DNA of 64,000 nucleotides from Paucibacter sp. KBW04. GTDB lineage: Bacteria > Pseudomonadota > Gammaproteobacteria > Burkholderiales > Burkholderiaceae_C. Positions 18,177-27,015 of the stretch are shown piece by piece. The DNA is taken from positions 62,001 through 126,000 of the forward strand of contig NZ_QAJN01000004.1 in the NCBI RefSeq assembly GCF_003852425.1, in the 5' to 3' direction. Numbering within the stretch: position 1 is the stretch's first letter; the number at the start of each line of letters is the position of its first letter. Under the pieces are notes generated by a model that did not search any database, had not been told where the DNA came from, and saw only the letters and a program-made list of their open reading frames with translations. A program made the translations under genes and the position numbers.

Positions 18177-19177
18177 GCGGCCACTCCTTCTTCTTGTCGT
18201 TGAGGCGCAGCATCGCCTTGCATGATTTCCAGGAACACGTCCTCCAGATCGGCACGGCCGATCTCCAGGTCCTCCACGGGACAAGCCGCCGCGCGCAGCG
18301 TGGCCAGCACCTGCTCGACCTCGGCCGCGTCATGGGCCTTGATCTGCACGATGCGGCCGGTGATGCGGGCCTGGGGCAGCAAGGCTGCAGGCAGCGCCGC
18401 ATCGGTCTTGAAGCGCAGCATGGAGGCGGCGCGGCCCTTGAGCAGGTCCGAGGTTCTATCCAAGGCGACGATGCGCCCTTGTTTCAACATGGCCAGGCGG
18501 CCGCACAAGGCCTCGGCCTCTTCCAGATAATGGGTCGTTAGCAAGACGGTGTGACCCTCACGGTTCAGGCGCGCGATGAACTGCCACAGGGTCTGGCGCA
18601 ACTCCACATCCACCCCGGCCGTGGGCTCATCCAGCACGATCACCGGCGGGCGGTGCACCAGGGCCTGGGCCACCAGCACGCGGCGCTTCATGCCACCCGA
18701 GAGCTGACGCATATTGGCATTGGCCTTGTCCGACAAGCCGAGGTTGTGCAGCAACTCGTCGATCCAATCATCGTTATTGCGCACGCCGAAATAGCCGCTC
18801 TGGATCTTCAGCGACTCACGCACGCTGAAGAAAGGGTCGAACACCAGTTCCTGCGGCACGATGCCCAGGCTGCGGCGAGCAGCTGCGTAATCCTTCACCA
18901 CATCCGCCCCCAACACCGAGACCCGCCCGGCGCTGGCCTGGGCCAAGCCCGCCAGAATGCTGATCAAGCTGGTCTTGCCGGCGCCATTGGGGCCTAGCAA
19001 GCCAAAGAACTCACCTTGGGCGATGTCAAAAGACACCCCGTCCAGCGCTCGCACCTGGCCGCCGCGGTAGGTCTTGCTGACATTCTGGAAGGAGATGGCC
19101 GGCACGGCGCCAGCAAATGAAACGGCCGGCGAGGTGGGGCCGGCCGTCGTGGAACTGGGGGTGTTTTGTTCGGGCAT
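18173..19177 (-). CDS. ABC exporter ATP-binding protein
   Basis: A 334-residue nucleotide-binding subunit. Walker A GPNGAGKTS is at about 62-70, the signature LSGGMKRRV lies near 160, Walker B VIVLDEPTAGVD follows, and the switch His is in LLTTHYLEEAE. The last 90 residues form the extra domain common in DrrA/CcmA-type exporters. The first 25 residues are a Pro/Thr/Ser-rich extension before the fold. It pairs with the downstream permease through an ATGA overlap. A TetR gene lies divergently 166 bp away but its control of this pair is only a guess. Confidence 0.92.
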   Translation of the reverse strand: MPEQNTPSSTTAGPTSPAVSFAGAVPAISFQNVSKTYRGGQVRALDGVSFDIAQGEFFGLLGPNGAGKTSLISILAGLAQASAGRVSVLGADVVKDYAAARRSLGIVPQELVFDPFFSVRESLKIQSGYFGVRNNDDWIDELLHNLGLSDKANANMRQLSGGMKRRVLVAQALVHRPPVIVLDEPTAGVDVELRQTLWQFIARLNREGHTVLLTTHYLEEAEALCGRLAMLKQGRIVALDRTSDLLKGRAASMLRFKTDAALPAALLPQARITGRIVQIKAHDAAEVEQVLATLRAAACPVEDLEIGRADLEDVFLEIMQGDAAPQRQEEGVAA

Positions 19178-19343
19178 GCGGGCATTGTAGAAAGGCGGCG
19201 CCAAAGCTGCTTGACCCGGGACTTTCCCCAGCTGCCCTAAGGTCAGCACACAAGAAGCGTGCCTGAACTCTGCGAGTGGAGCGAAAACCCTAGAGACAAG
19301 CTCCGGCTTGATGCAAGAATCCTAGGCAGGAGACTCCCCATTC

Positions 19344-20006
19344 ATGGCCACAAAAAAGACGCCTCGCCGCACCGCCGAACGAATCCTCGAAGTGACGCTG
19401 GACTTGTTCAATCGCTTTGGCGAGCCCAACGTCTCCACCACCTTGATCTCGGCCGAGCTGAGCATCAGCCCCGGCAACCTCTACTACCACTTCCCGGCCA
19501 AGGACGAGCTGATCAACGCCTTGTTCAACCGCTACGAACAAGAGCTCAGCAATTTGCTGGGCGCGGCCGAGAATGTGCGCAATGTGGAGGACGCCTGGCT
19601 GTTCTTCCACATGCTTTACGAGCTGATCTGGAAGCACCGCTTTCTCTACCGCGACCTGAACGATCTGCTGTCCAAGAATCGCCGCCTGGAAACCCATTTC
19701 CAGACCGTGCTGAGTCAAAAAGGCCTGGCCATGCGCCAGGTGCTGGCCGGCCTGCAAAAAGGCGGCGTGCTGAGCATGGACAACAGCCGCGAAGCCCCGC
19801 CCACCGCCAATGCCATGGTGGTGCTGCTCAGCTACTGGCTTAGCTTTGAGTATGTGCGCGACCCGCGTCACGCCCTGGAACCAGAGCAGGCCGGCGCCGC
19901 CCTGATGCGCGGCGCCTTCCATGTGCTGAGCCTCTTGCTGCCCTATCTGGAGCCCGCCTCCAAGGACCATTTATTCGCGCTTGCCAACCAGTACCAACAA
20001 TCCTGA
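19344..20006 (+). CDS. TetR family transcriptional regulator
   Basis: A 220-residue regulator. The N-terminal HTH (about 10-57) shows ISAELSISPGNLYYHFPAKD, the classic TetR recognition region, here of the type with a conserved NLYYHF. The C-terminal ligand domain (60-215) has the TetR_C-like segment found in regulators of fatty-acid and envelope genes in betaproteobacteria. It is followed 14 bp later by the TPR gene, so the two are probably co-transcribed. Divergent to the ABC exporter. Confidence 0.9.
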   Translation: MATKKTPRRTAERILEVTLDLFNRFGEPNVSTTLISAELSISPGNLYYHFPAKDELINALFNRYEQELSNLLGAAENVRNVEDAWLFFHMLYELIWKHRFLYRDLNDLLSKNRRLETHFQTVLSQKGLAMRQVLAGLQKGGVLSMDNSREAPPTANAMVVLLSYWLSFEYVRDPRHALEPEQAGAALMRGAFHVLSLLLPYLEPASKDHLFALANQYQQS

Positions 20007-20020
20007 AGGAGACAAGAACC

Positions 20021-20794
20021 ATGGCCAAATGGACCGCATTTCCGCATGACAACAGCGCCTTTCAGTACAGCCCGGCGACGCTGAAGAAGAACTGGGCACG
20101 CCTGCATGCGGGTGATGCCGAACCCTTCCCCAAGGATGCGGCCGTGGTGCAGGCCTGGATTCATTTCCACGCCGGCGAGTTCCAGCTGGCCCATGACGCA
20201 GGCTTGGCCGTGGGCGGCGCCGGCATCACGGTGGCCAACAAGGCGCAGGCCATCTACGCCAACTATCTGGAGAAGAAGGAAAAGGTCAAGCTGGAGATGT
20301 TCCTGGAGGTGGCCGAGCGGGCCGCCGCCCAGCAGGAAGAAGAGCCCAAGAACCCCAACGCCTATTACTGGCAGGCCTATGCCATCGGCCGCTACGGCCA
20401 GGGCATCAGCGTGGCCAAGGCCTTGGCCCAGGGTCTGGGCAGCAAGGTCAAGACCGCCTTGGAAACGACGATTGAGCTGGCCCCCAAACATGCCGACGCC
20501 CATATCGCCCTGGGCGCCTTCCATGCCGAGGTGATCGACAAGGTCGGCAAGCTGCTGGGCAAGACCCAGGGCGCCGACACCGCCACCGGCCTGAAGATGT
20601 TTGTGCAAGCCTTGCAGCTCAACCCCACCAGCGCCATCGCCATGGTGGAGCGGGCCAACGGACTCATCATGCTGGAGGGCGACAAGCGCATGAAGGAAGC
20701 CGAGGCGCTTTACGCCGACGCGGCCGCTTGCGAGCCCATGGACGCGATGGAAGCCCTGGACATCGCCATGGCCCGCGAGGAAATGGAAGACTGA
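20021..20794 (+). CDS. TPR-repeat protein
   Basis: A 257-residue soluble protein of helical pairs resembling tetratricopeptide repeats (for example HADAHIALGAFHAEV at about 165-180 and NPTSAIAMVERANGLIML near 205). No signal peptide. A GAAGGAGAC ribosome site sits upstream. It follows the TetR gene by 14 bp. A short hairpin (20833-20854) lies downstream without a T-run. Partner and role are unknown. Confidence 0.8.
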   Translation: MAKWTAFPHDNSAFQYSPATLKKNWARLHAGDAEPFPKDAAVVQAWIHFHAGEFQLAHDAGLAVGGAGITVANKAQAIYANYLEKKEKVKLEMFLEVAERAAAQQEEEPKNPNAYYWQAYAIGRYGQGISVAKALAQGLGSKVKTALETTIELAPKHADAHIALGAFHAEVIDKVGKLLGKTQGADTATGLKMFVQALQLNPTSAIAMVERANGLIMLEGDKRMKEAEALYADAAACEPMDAMEALDIAMAREEMED

Positions 20795-20832
20795 GCTGGC
20801 CTCTTGCCGAAGGGCGCAGAGCGCAAGCCACA

Positions 20833-20854
20833 AGGCGTGACAAAAATCACGCCT
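20833..20854 (+). terminator. Hairpin after the TPR gene, possible weak terminator
   Basis: AGGCGTGA (20833-20840) pairs perfectly with TCACGCCT (20847-20854) across a CAAAAA loop, 39 bp past the TPR stop. The lack of a T-run makes termination uncertain. Confidence 0.4.
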
Positions 20855-20999
20855 AACCCCGGGTTCGCGCTAACCCTCCCCCCGCATTCGGCGGTTGTCA
20901 GAGGCGCGCCCACTTCGCTAAGCTGCAAGCTCATCGGGTCGGCTGCCGAGCGGCAGGCCCAAGGCCAAATCTGCTCTCATCCGAATAAAGGCTGACGAT

Positions 21000-21350
21000 A
21001 TGAAGTCTATTCTTGCTGCTCTGATCCTGGCCCCCATGGCCCTGCTCGCCTCCGCCCAAACGCCGGAAGCCACGGCCCTGCGGGTTGAGTGCGCGGCCAA
21101 GCACATGCCCGCGGCGGCGGCCAAAGACTCCAACGAGTACAGCTTCGTCTACCGCAAGGGCGAGTACCGCGGCGAAAACCAAGGCGGCAAATTCGTCGGC
21201 TGCAATGACAAGCAATACACCGCCTATCTGGCCAGCGCCGACCCGCTGCGTGTGATGTCGGCCTACCCCACGGCCGCCGGCCGCCCCATGGTCAATATCA
21301 AGCCCGACCTGAAGGCCGCCGCCAAGGCTGAGAGCGCGGCACAGAAGTAA
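21000..21350 (+). CDS. Small exported hypothetical protein
   Basis: A 116-residue protein with a Sec signal peptide (residues 1-19, cleavage after LLASA). The mature part has two Cys (VECAAKH and VGCNDKQ) that could form a disulfide and a Lys/Ala-rich tail. An AAAGG site is 9 nt before the ATG. It has its own terminator and appears monocistronic. I do not recognise the family. Confidence 0.75.
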   Translation: MKSILAALILAPMALLASAQTPEATALRVECAAKHMPAAAAKDSNEYSFVYRKGEYRGENQGGKFVGCNDKQYTAYLASADPLRVMSAYPTAAGRPMVNIKPDLKAAAKAESAAQK

Positions 21351-21385
21351 AGCGCCCTATCGCCCCCTTGTTGGGGCAAGGCGAT

Positions 21386-21422
21386 AAAACGGGAGTTGGC
21401 CGCAGGGCCTGCTCCCGTTTTT
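21386..21422 (+). terminator. Rho-independent terminator after the small exported protein
   Basis: AAAACGGGAG (21386-21395) pairs with CTCCCGTTTT (21412-21421), and the 3' arm runs directly into the T-run; the loop is 16 nt. It begins 36 bp past the stop. Confidence 0.8.
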
Positions 21423-21666
21423 CATTTGGGGGCCCCGGCAAAGCCGGCAGGCCCAAGCAGGCAATGCCTTGAATGCGGGAATTCCGCGTCGGCTTGCCGC
21501 CCCATCGCGGGCCAGTACAGGCTCGCAAAGTATCGGCCACCGCCGCCAGGCGCTTGTGGCCTGGGCCATGGCCCGCACCATGACCCACACCTTGGGCCGG
21601 GCCATGCACCGCACGCGCACTCTGCACTCAACACTCAACACACAACACCGCTCAAGGTTAAAGTTA
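21423..21666. other. Non-coding spacer upstream of the iron operon
   Basis: About 240 bp between the terminator and the iron-operon promoter. It holds only short GC-rich inverted repeats and a His/Thr/Met-rich reading frame without a ribosome site. I see no gene in it. Confidence 0.5.
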
Positions 21667-21699
21667 TTGTATTTTTAATTGCGAATCATTATCATTTGC
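21667..21699 (+). promoter_or_regulatory. Fur-box-like operator over a sigma-70 promoter
   Basis: A TTGTAT -35 box (21667-21672) and TATCAT -10 box (21690-21695) are 17 bp apart. The site GCGAATCATTATCATTTGC (21681-21699) overlaps the -10 box and matches the GAT/ATC-rich Fur consensus (TGATAATGATT on the complement). It lies in the only strongly AT-rich stretch nearby, 31 bp before the first gene of the iron operon. Iron repression through Fur is inferred. Confidence 0.75.
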
Positions 21700-21729
21700 A
21701 ATCAACAAAGCAATGACCTGGCTTGAACC

Positions 21730-22203
21730 ATGAGAGAAGAACGCAATCGGGCGATCGCCATCGCCCGCCAAGCTTTAGCGCCTCCAAGAGCTGGCATGGC
21801 CATGCCGCAGCCGCCTTACATCGTCGCGCTGCGCTCGGTCGCCTTGCTGCGGGCCTCCGAATGCGTAGACCAAGACCAAGTCTTGGAGCTGGCCAAAAAG
21901 ATCCAGACAGAGGGTCAATGGACGCAACCCATCCCGATTGATGGCCACAGCGGCCTTGTGATGGACGGCAATCACCGCCTGCGGGTGGCTCATTTGCTGG
22001 GGCTGCGGCGCCTGCCCTGCATTCCCCTGAGCTATGAGGACCCCAGGGTCCAGGTGCGCTGCTGGAAGACGGGCCAGGACTTCGAACGCCAACGCTTGTC
22101 GGAACTGGCGCGGCGCGAGCTCCTGCTGCCCTTCAAAACCACCCGCCACTCCTTCAGCCCTTGCTTGCCCCAGAGCGAGATTCCTCTTGAGCTGCTTTGC
22201 TGA
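21730..22203 (+). CDS. ParB/SbnI-like protein, possible free-serine kinase
   Basis: A 157-residue ParB N-terminal-type domain without the DNA-binding HTH of true ParB. The segment VALLRASECVDQDQVLELAKKI followed by GLVMDGNHRLRVAHLLGL matches the SbnI/SerK layout, where an early Glu and the DGxHR motif phosphorylate free L-serine with a nucleotide donor. O-phosphoserine is the substrate of SbnA, encoded three genes downstream. It is much shorter than SbnI (about 250 residues), so the activity is inferred from motif and context. First gene after the Fur box; no clear ribosome site. Confidence 0.65.
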   Translation: MREERNRAIAIARQALAPPRAGMAMPQPPYIVALRSVALLRASECVDQDQVLELAKKIQTEGQWTQPIPIDGHSGLVMDGNHRLRVAHLLGLRRLPCIPLSYEDPRVQVRCWKTGQDFERQRLSELARRELLLPFKTTRHSFSPCLPQSEIPLELLC

Positions 22204-22263
22204 GGCAAGCCCCGATTTCAAGGCCCAAACCAAACAGGGCGCCGCCGCGCGCTACTCAACTTC

Positions 22264-24513
22264 ATGACTCGATTTCATCTGAATCCCGCCACCACCCCGA
22301 CCAAAGGCCCCAAGGCCTTGAACAGCGCCTTACCCGCAAGCCACCGTCTGCCGCAGCGACTGCTGGCTCTGCTCGCGCTCACCGCCGGCGGCGCAAGCCT
22401 GCCGCTTCATGCGCAAACCCTGGAAGACGCCAAGCCGGCCCTAGGCACACCGAAGTCAGCCGCCGCCAATCAGCTGCCGACCATTGAGATCACGGGCCGC
22501 AATAGCAAGGGCAAGCATGCCGGAGGACAGCTGGCTCGCAGCGGCAATCTGGGGCTCTTGGGCGAGGTAGACGTCATGGACACGCCCTTCAGCGTGATGA
22601 GTTACACCGCCCAGACGGTGGCCGATCAGCAAGCGACCAGCGCAGCCGAGGTGATTGGCAACAACGCCGCCGTGCGCTTCTCGGTGTCACCGGGCGGCAT
22701 GCTGGACGCCTTCTACATCCGCGGCTTCCCAGTCAACGAGGGCAATCAAGGTGAGTTCGCGTTCGACGGCGTGTTTGGCGTGGCGCCGAGTTACCGGGTC
22801 TTCGCCGACTATCTGGAAAGGATTGAGCTGGTCAAAGGACCGACCGCCTTGCTCAATGGCATGGCGCCCAACGGCGCCATCGGCGGCACGGTGAACTTGC
22901 AGCCTAAACGCGCGGGCTCCAGCGACCTCACCCAGCTCGGCCTGGAGTACAGCGAGCAGGCCCAGCTCGGCGCTCGTCTCGATGTGTCGCGGCGTTTCGG
23001 CCCGCAGAAAGAATGGGGCGCGCGGCTGAACACCAGCCTGCGCAAGGGCCAAACCGCCAGCGAAAAACAAGACCGCCATGCCAAGGTCCTCGCCCTGGCC
23101 TTGGACTATCAAGGCAGTCGACTCAGCGCGAGCCTGGACCTCTTGTCGCAAGACGAACACTTCGATGCGCCCAACCGCCCCGTGTTCCTCGCGCCAGCAA
23201 ACAAATTGCCGCAAGTACCGGCGGCACCCAGCGGCAATAGCAATCTGAGCAATCGCTGGGAATGGTCCTCTGTCGCCGACCGCTCGGCCTTGCTGCGCGC
23301 CGACTATGAATTCGCTTCGGGCCTGAGCCTGTTTGCCAATCTCGGCAGCTCACGCACCGGGGTGGAGCGCTTTTTTGGCAATCCCATGCTGAGCGATGCC
23401 GCAGGAAAAGTGGCTTGGACACCGACTCGTTTCAGCCAGGACATCGAACGCGGCACGGCCAATCTGGGCGCCCGGATCAAGCTGCGCAGCGGGCCCGTGG
23501 AGCATGCCCTGTCACTGCAATTCAGCCGCTACGAGGACCGTCTCAGCCGAGGCCAGTTAGCCGGCACCGCGCTCAGCAACAATCTTTATGCCCCCGTCGA
23601 GAACCCCAAGCAAAGCCCGCTGACGCCGCCGCAGAGCAAGACGTCCGAGAGCCGCTTATCGGGTCTGGCCATGGCCGACACCCTGTCCTTGCTTGAGCGC
23701 CGCCTGATGCTAAGCCTGGGTGCCCGAGTTCAGCAAATCCATTCCGACAATTTCAACCCCGCCGGCAAACTGCTGCAGCGCTACGAGCAATCGGCGACCA
23801 CGCCTTTTGTCGGCTTGGTGCTCAAGCCCTGGGGTGAGCAGATCTCCGTCTACACCAATTTGATGGAGGGCCTGAGCAAGGGCGATGTCGCGCCCAGCAA
23901 TGCCAGCAATGCGGGCGAAGTCCTGCCGCCTTACCGCAGCAAGCAGTTGGAGGCCGGCTTGAAGTACGAGTCTGGGGGCATGAGCAGCACCTTGGCGCTG
24001 TTCCAGATCAGCAAGCCCAGCGGCCTGCTCAACGAGGCCCTGGTCTACAGCGCCGACGGCGAACAACGCAATCGCGGGCTGGAGTTGGAGAGCTATGGCG
24101 AGCTCAGCCCCGGCCTGCGCCTGATGGGCAGCCTGGCGCTCTTGCAGGCCAAGGTAACGCGCAGCAGTGTGGCCGCCTACACGGGCAAGCAAGCCCTGGG
24201 CGTCCCCAAGCTACAGGCCAATCTGAGCGCTGAATGGAGCCTGCCCCAGGCCCAGGGCTTCACGCTCAACGGTGGACTGGCTTATGCCGGCACGCAGTAT
24301 GTGGATGCGGGCAATCTGCGCCAGATTCCCGCCTGGTGGCGCGCCGACATCGGCGCCCGCTGGCAAGGCAGCCTGGCGCGCACACCGCTGACCCTGCGCG
24401 CCAATGTCCGCAATCTGTTCAACCGCTCCTACTGGGCTGGGGTGTCCAGTTTTGGCGGCATGGCACAGGCCTCGGCACGCAGTCTGCAAGTCTCGGCGAG
24501 CGCTGACTTCTAA
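22264..24513 (+). CDS. TonB-dependent ferric-siderophore receptor
   Basis: A 749-residue outer-membrane receptor. An extended signal peptide runs to about residue 51 (LPLHAQ). A TonB-box-like PTIEITG lies near 75, the plug domain spans about 95-220 (DAFYIRGFPVNEG, ELVKGPTALLNGMAPNGAIGGTVN), and a 22-strand barrel ends in the terminal Phe (SASADF). The plug pattern is that of FhuA/FhuE/FoxA-type siderophore receptors. Second gene of the Fur-controlled operon; it should import the ferric form of the siderophore made by the next genes. Confidence 0.93.
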   Translation: MTRFHLNPATTPTKGPKALNSALPASHRLPQRLLALLALTAGGASLPLHAQTLEDAKPALGTPKSAAANQLPTIEITGRNSKGKHAGGQLARSGNLGLLGEVDVMDTPFSVMSYTAQTVADQQATSAAEVIGNNAAVRFSVSPGGMLDAFYIRGFPVNEGNQGEFAFDGVFGVAPSYRVFADYLERIELVKGPTALLNGMAPNGAIGGTVNLQPKRAGSSDLTQLGLEYSEQAQLGARLDVSRRFGPQKEWGARLNTSLRKGQTASEKQDRHAKVLALALDYQGSRLSASLDLLSQDEHFDAPNRPVFLAPANKLPQVPAAPSGNSNLSNRWEWSSVADRSALLRADYEFASGLSLFANLGSSRTGVERFFGNPMLSDAAGKVAWTPTRFSQDIERGTANLGARIKLRSGPVEHALSLQFSRYEDRLSRGQLAGTALSNNLYAPVENPKQSPLTPPQSKTSESRLSGLAMADTLSLLERRLMLSLGARVQQIHSDNFNPAGKLLQRYEQSATTPFVGLVLKPWGEQISVYTNLMEGLSKGDVAPSNASNAGEVLPPYRSKQLEAGLKYESGGMSSTLALFQISKPSGLLNEALVYSADGEQRNRGLELESYGELSPGLRLMGSLALLQAKVTRSSVAAYTGKQALGVPKLQANLSAEWSLPQAQGFTLNGGLAYAGTQYVDAGNLRQIPAWWRADIGARWQGSLARTPLTLRANVRNLFNRSYWAGVSSFGGMAQASARSLQVSASADF

Positions 24514-24590
24514 GCACGGATCCAGACGGACGAAGACAGACAAAGCGGGACAACAAGATCCTGCAAGCGACGGCGGGGAGGCCGTCAATC

Positions 24591-25997
24591 ATGACTTCTA
24601 GAACAGAGCATCCGGCCGCCCTCGATGCGGGCGCGGCCGAGGGCGTCTTCATGCCCACCGAGCTGCCGCCGCTGCTGGACGATGAGTTCGAGCAAATCCT
24701 GCGGGGCAATCCGAACTTGCTGCGGCAATGGGTGCAGGAGTTTGGCTCCCCGCTGCACATCCTCTGGCCGGAGCGCCTCAAGCGCAATGCACAAGCTTTT
24801 CAAGCCGTCGCTCGCCGCCAGAAGGTGGAGCTCGACATCTTCTACGGCGCCAAGGTCAACAAGTCTCAAGCCCTGGTGCGCGCCGCCGTCGAGGCCGGTA
24901 TCGGCGTCGATGTCTCCAGCCCCTATGAATTGGCCGATGCCCTGCGCGCAGGCCTGGACCCCCGGCGCCTGGTCGCCACCGGACCGGCCAAGACCGCAGA
25001 CTTCCATCGTCAGTTGCTGGCCCAAGGCGCCTTGATCTCGCTGGACTCCGTCGGGGAGTTGGAGAGTTTGCAAGCCCTGCTGGCCCATGCCCGCCCGGAG
25101 GCCACCGCCCGCTGCCTGCTGCGCTACCGGCCGCAGGCCGCGCGCATGAGCCGCTTCGGCATGGGTGAGGAAGACCTCGCCCGCTGCCTCGATTTGCTGG
25201 CCCGGGCGCCCCGCAACCTAGGCTTTGAGGGCTTTCACTTCCACCTCAGTGGCTACGAGGCGGGCACCCGCCAGCAGGCCATCAAGGAGCTGATGCCCTG
25301 GATAGAACGGGCACGCGCCCTAGGTCTGCGGCCACAGCTGATCGACATCGGCGGAGGTATGCCGATCGAGTACATCGATTCTCAGCGTTTTGCCACTTAC
25401 TTGAAGACGCATAGCGGCGCCGACTATCGCCATGGCCGACGGCCCAAGGATTTCTACCCCTACGGAGGTGGCCTAGCCGCCGCCGACTGGCTGGAGCAAT
25501 TGCTGGTCTCGACGCTGGACGCCAAGCACACGCTGGCCCAAGCGCTCAGCTCAAGGGGCTTGCGCCTGGCCATTGAGCCAGGGCGCAGCCTGGTCGATCA
25601 GGCCGCGATCTCGGTCTTTCGCGTCAACCGCCTCAAGCCCTTGGCCCAGGGGCAGCAGGTCGTCTTCGTCGAAGGGAGCAGCTTCAGCGCCTGCGAAACC
25701 TGGTTCGCATCTGAATACCTGGTGGACCCGATCTTGATCGGCGCCGCAGCGGTGCCGGACTCGCCTCCCACCTTGGCCTATATCGCAGGCCATAGCTGCC
25801 TGGACGACGACGTGCTCTGCAACCGCCTGGTGCGATTCGCACGCCCGCCGCAAGGCCAGGACCTGCTGGTCTACGCCAATACGGCGGGCTATCAGATGGA
25901 CTTGCTGGAGAACGAATTCCATCGTCACCCCAACCCCAAGCGGATCGCCATCGGCCGATCCGCGCAGGGCGGCATCAGCGTCGCACTCGACAACTAA
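24591..25997 (+). CDS. PLP-dependent decarboxylase, SbnH/DapDC-like (fold type III)
   Basis: A 468-residue alanine-racemase-fold decarboxylase. The PLP Lys88 lies in FYGAKVNKS, the HFHLSGYEAGT motif is near 220, and GGGMPIEY and EPGRSLVDQA bind the cofactor phosphate. The Cys/Asp active-site pair of the other subunit appears in GHSCLDDDVL. Relatives decarboxylate diaminopimelate, ornithine or, as SbnH, citryl-diaminopropionate. Here, in a siderophore operon next to SbnA, a diamino acid or its citryl adduct is the likely substrate. GGGGAGG precedes the start. Confidence 0.88.
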   Translation: MTSRTEHPAALDAGAAEGVFMPTELPPLLDDEFEQILRGNPNLLRQWVQEFGSPLHILWPERLKRNAQAFQAVARRQKVELDIFYGAKVNKSQALVRAAVEAGIGVDVSSPYELADALRAGLDPRRLVATGPAKTADFHRQLLAQGALISLDSVGELESLQALLAHARPEATARCLLRYRPQAARMSRFGMGEEDLARCLDLLARAPRNLGFEGFHFHLSGYEAGTRQQAIKELMPWIERARALGLRPQLIDIGGGMPIEYIDSQRFATYLKTHSGADYRHGRRPKDFYPYGGGLAAADWLEQLLVSTLDAKHTLAQALSSRGLRLAIEPGRSLVDQAAISVFRVNRLKPLAQGQQVVFVEGSSFSACETWFASEYLVDPILIGAAAVPDSPPTLAYIAGHSCLDDDVLCNRLVRFARPPQGQDLLVYANTAGYQMDLLENEFHRHPNPKRIAIGRSAQGGISVALDN

Positions 25998-26014
25998 CAC
26001 CTCGGAGCCATTGC

Positions 26015-27007
26015 ATGATTTTTGAGAACGTCAGTGATTTGATCGGCGGCACCCCCATCCTGGGTCTGCCCTTGCCCAGCTACAACTCCATGCTCTTGCT
26101 GAAGATGGAGAAGAACAACCCCGGCGGCAGCATGAAGGACCGCATGGCCCGCAGCATGGTGGAGGCGGCCTTGCAGTCCGGCCGGCTCAAACCGGGTGGC
26201 GTGGTGGTCGAGTCCTCCTCGGGCAATACCGGCATCGGCCTGGCCATCGCCGCCATTGACCGCGGCCTGCGCTTCATCGCCGTGGTCGACCACCATGCCG
26301 CACCCGACAAGATTGCGGTGATGCGGGCGCTAGGCGCCGAGATTCGCTATGTCCAAGGCGAGTACGCCGAGAACGAGGTCGCGGTGGTGGAACGCCAACG
26401 CCTGGCCGCCGAACTGGCCGAGCAAATCCCTGGCGCCCTGTTCATGAATCAGTCCGACAACCCGGCCAACCCGGCCGGTTACGCCGGCTTTGTGCGCGAA
26501 GCCCTGGCGCAGACCCAGGGCCGGCTCGACGCCTTTGTGGGCTGCGTAGGCACCGGCGGCTCCATGGCCGGGATTGCGCGCGGCCTCAAACAGCACCGGG
26601 CCGAGATCACCACCATCGGGGTCGAGCCCTGCGGCTCCATCGTCTTCGGCCAGGCCGGCCACCCCTACTACCAGTCGGGCACCGGCACCCCCAAGGGCGA
26701 TACCGTGGGCTTGGTGGTGGACTACGCAAGCATAGACCTGGGCGTGCAGGTCAGCGATGCCCAGGCCTTCGAGACCGCCCGCTACCTGGCCAGGCGCAAA
26801 GGCATCCTGGTCGGCGGATCGAGCGGCGGGGCGATTTACAAGGCCCTGGAGCTGATCCACAGCGGCAGGCTCCGGGGTCAGGTCTTGACACCGGTGGCCG
26901 ACGGTGGCGAGAAGTACCTGCACACCGTCTACAACGAGGATTGGTTGCGCGAGCGCGAGCTGCTGGACCCACGCATCGCCGCCAATCTGAGCAGGTGGCT
27001 GAGTTGA
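26015..27007 (+). CDS. sbnA: SbnA-like 2,3-diaminopropionate biosynthesis enzyme
   Basis: A 330-residue fold type II PLP enzyme of the cysteine-synthase group. The Schiff-base Lys41 lies in NNPGGSMKDRMA, the substrate loop is SSSGNTGIG, and the PLP-phosphate loop is GCVGTGGSMAG. SbnA joins O-phosphoserine and glutamate into ACEGA, an opine-like precursor of L-2,3-diaminopropionate. Context decides for SbnA over cysteine synthase: an SbnI-like gene, NIS synthetase and decarboxylase share the operon, and an opine dehydrogenase follows 8 bp later. Confidence 0.85.
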   Translation: MIFENVSDLIGGTPILGLPLPSYNSMLLLKMEKNNPGGSMKDRMARSMVEAALQSGRLKPGGVVVESSSGNTGIGLAIAAIDRGLRFIAVVDHHAAPDKIAVMRALGAEIRYVQGEYAENEVAVVERQRLAAELAEQIPGALFMNQSDNPANPAGYAGFVREALAQTQGRLDAFVGCVGTGGSMAGIARGLKQHRAEITTIGVEPCGSIVFGQAGHPYYQSGTGTPKGDTVGLVVDYASIDLGVQVSDAQAFETARYLARRKGILVGGSSGGAIYKALELIHSGRLRGQVLTPVADGGEKYLHTVYNEDWLRERELLDPRIAANLSRWLS

Positions 27008-27015
27008 GTCCTGCG

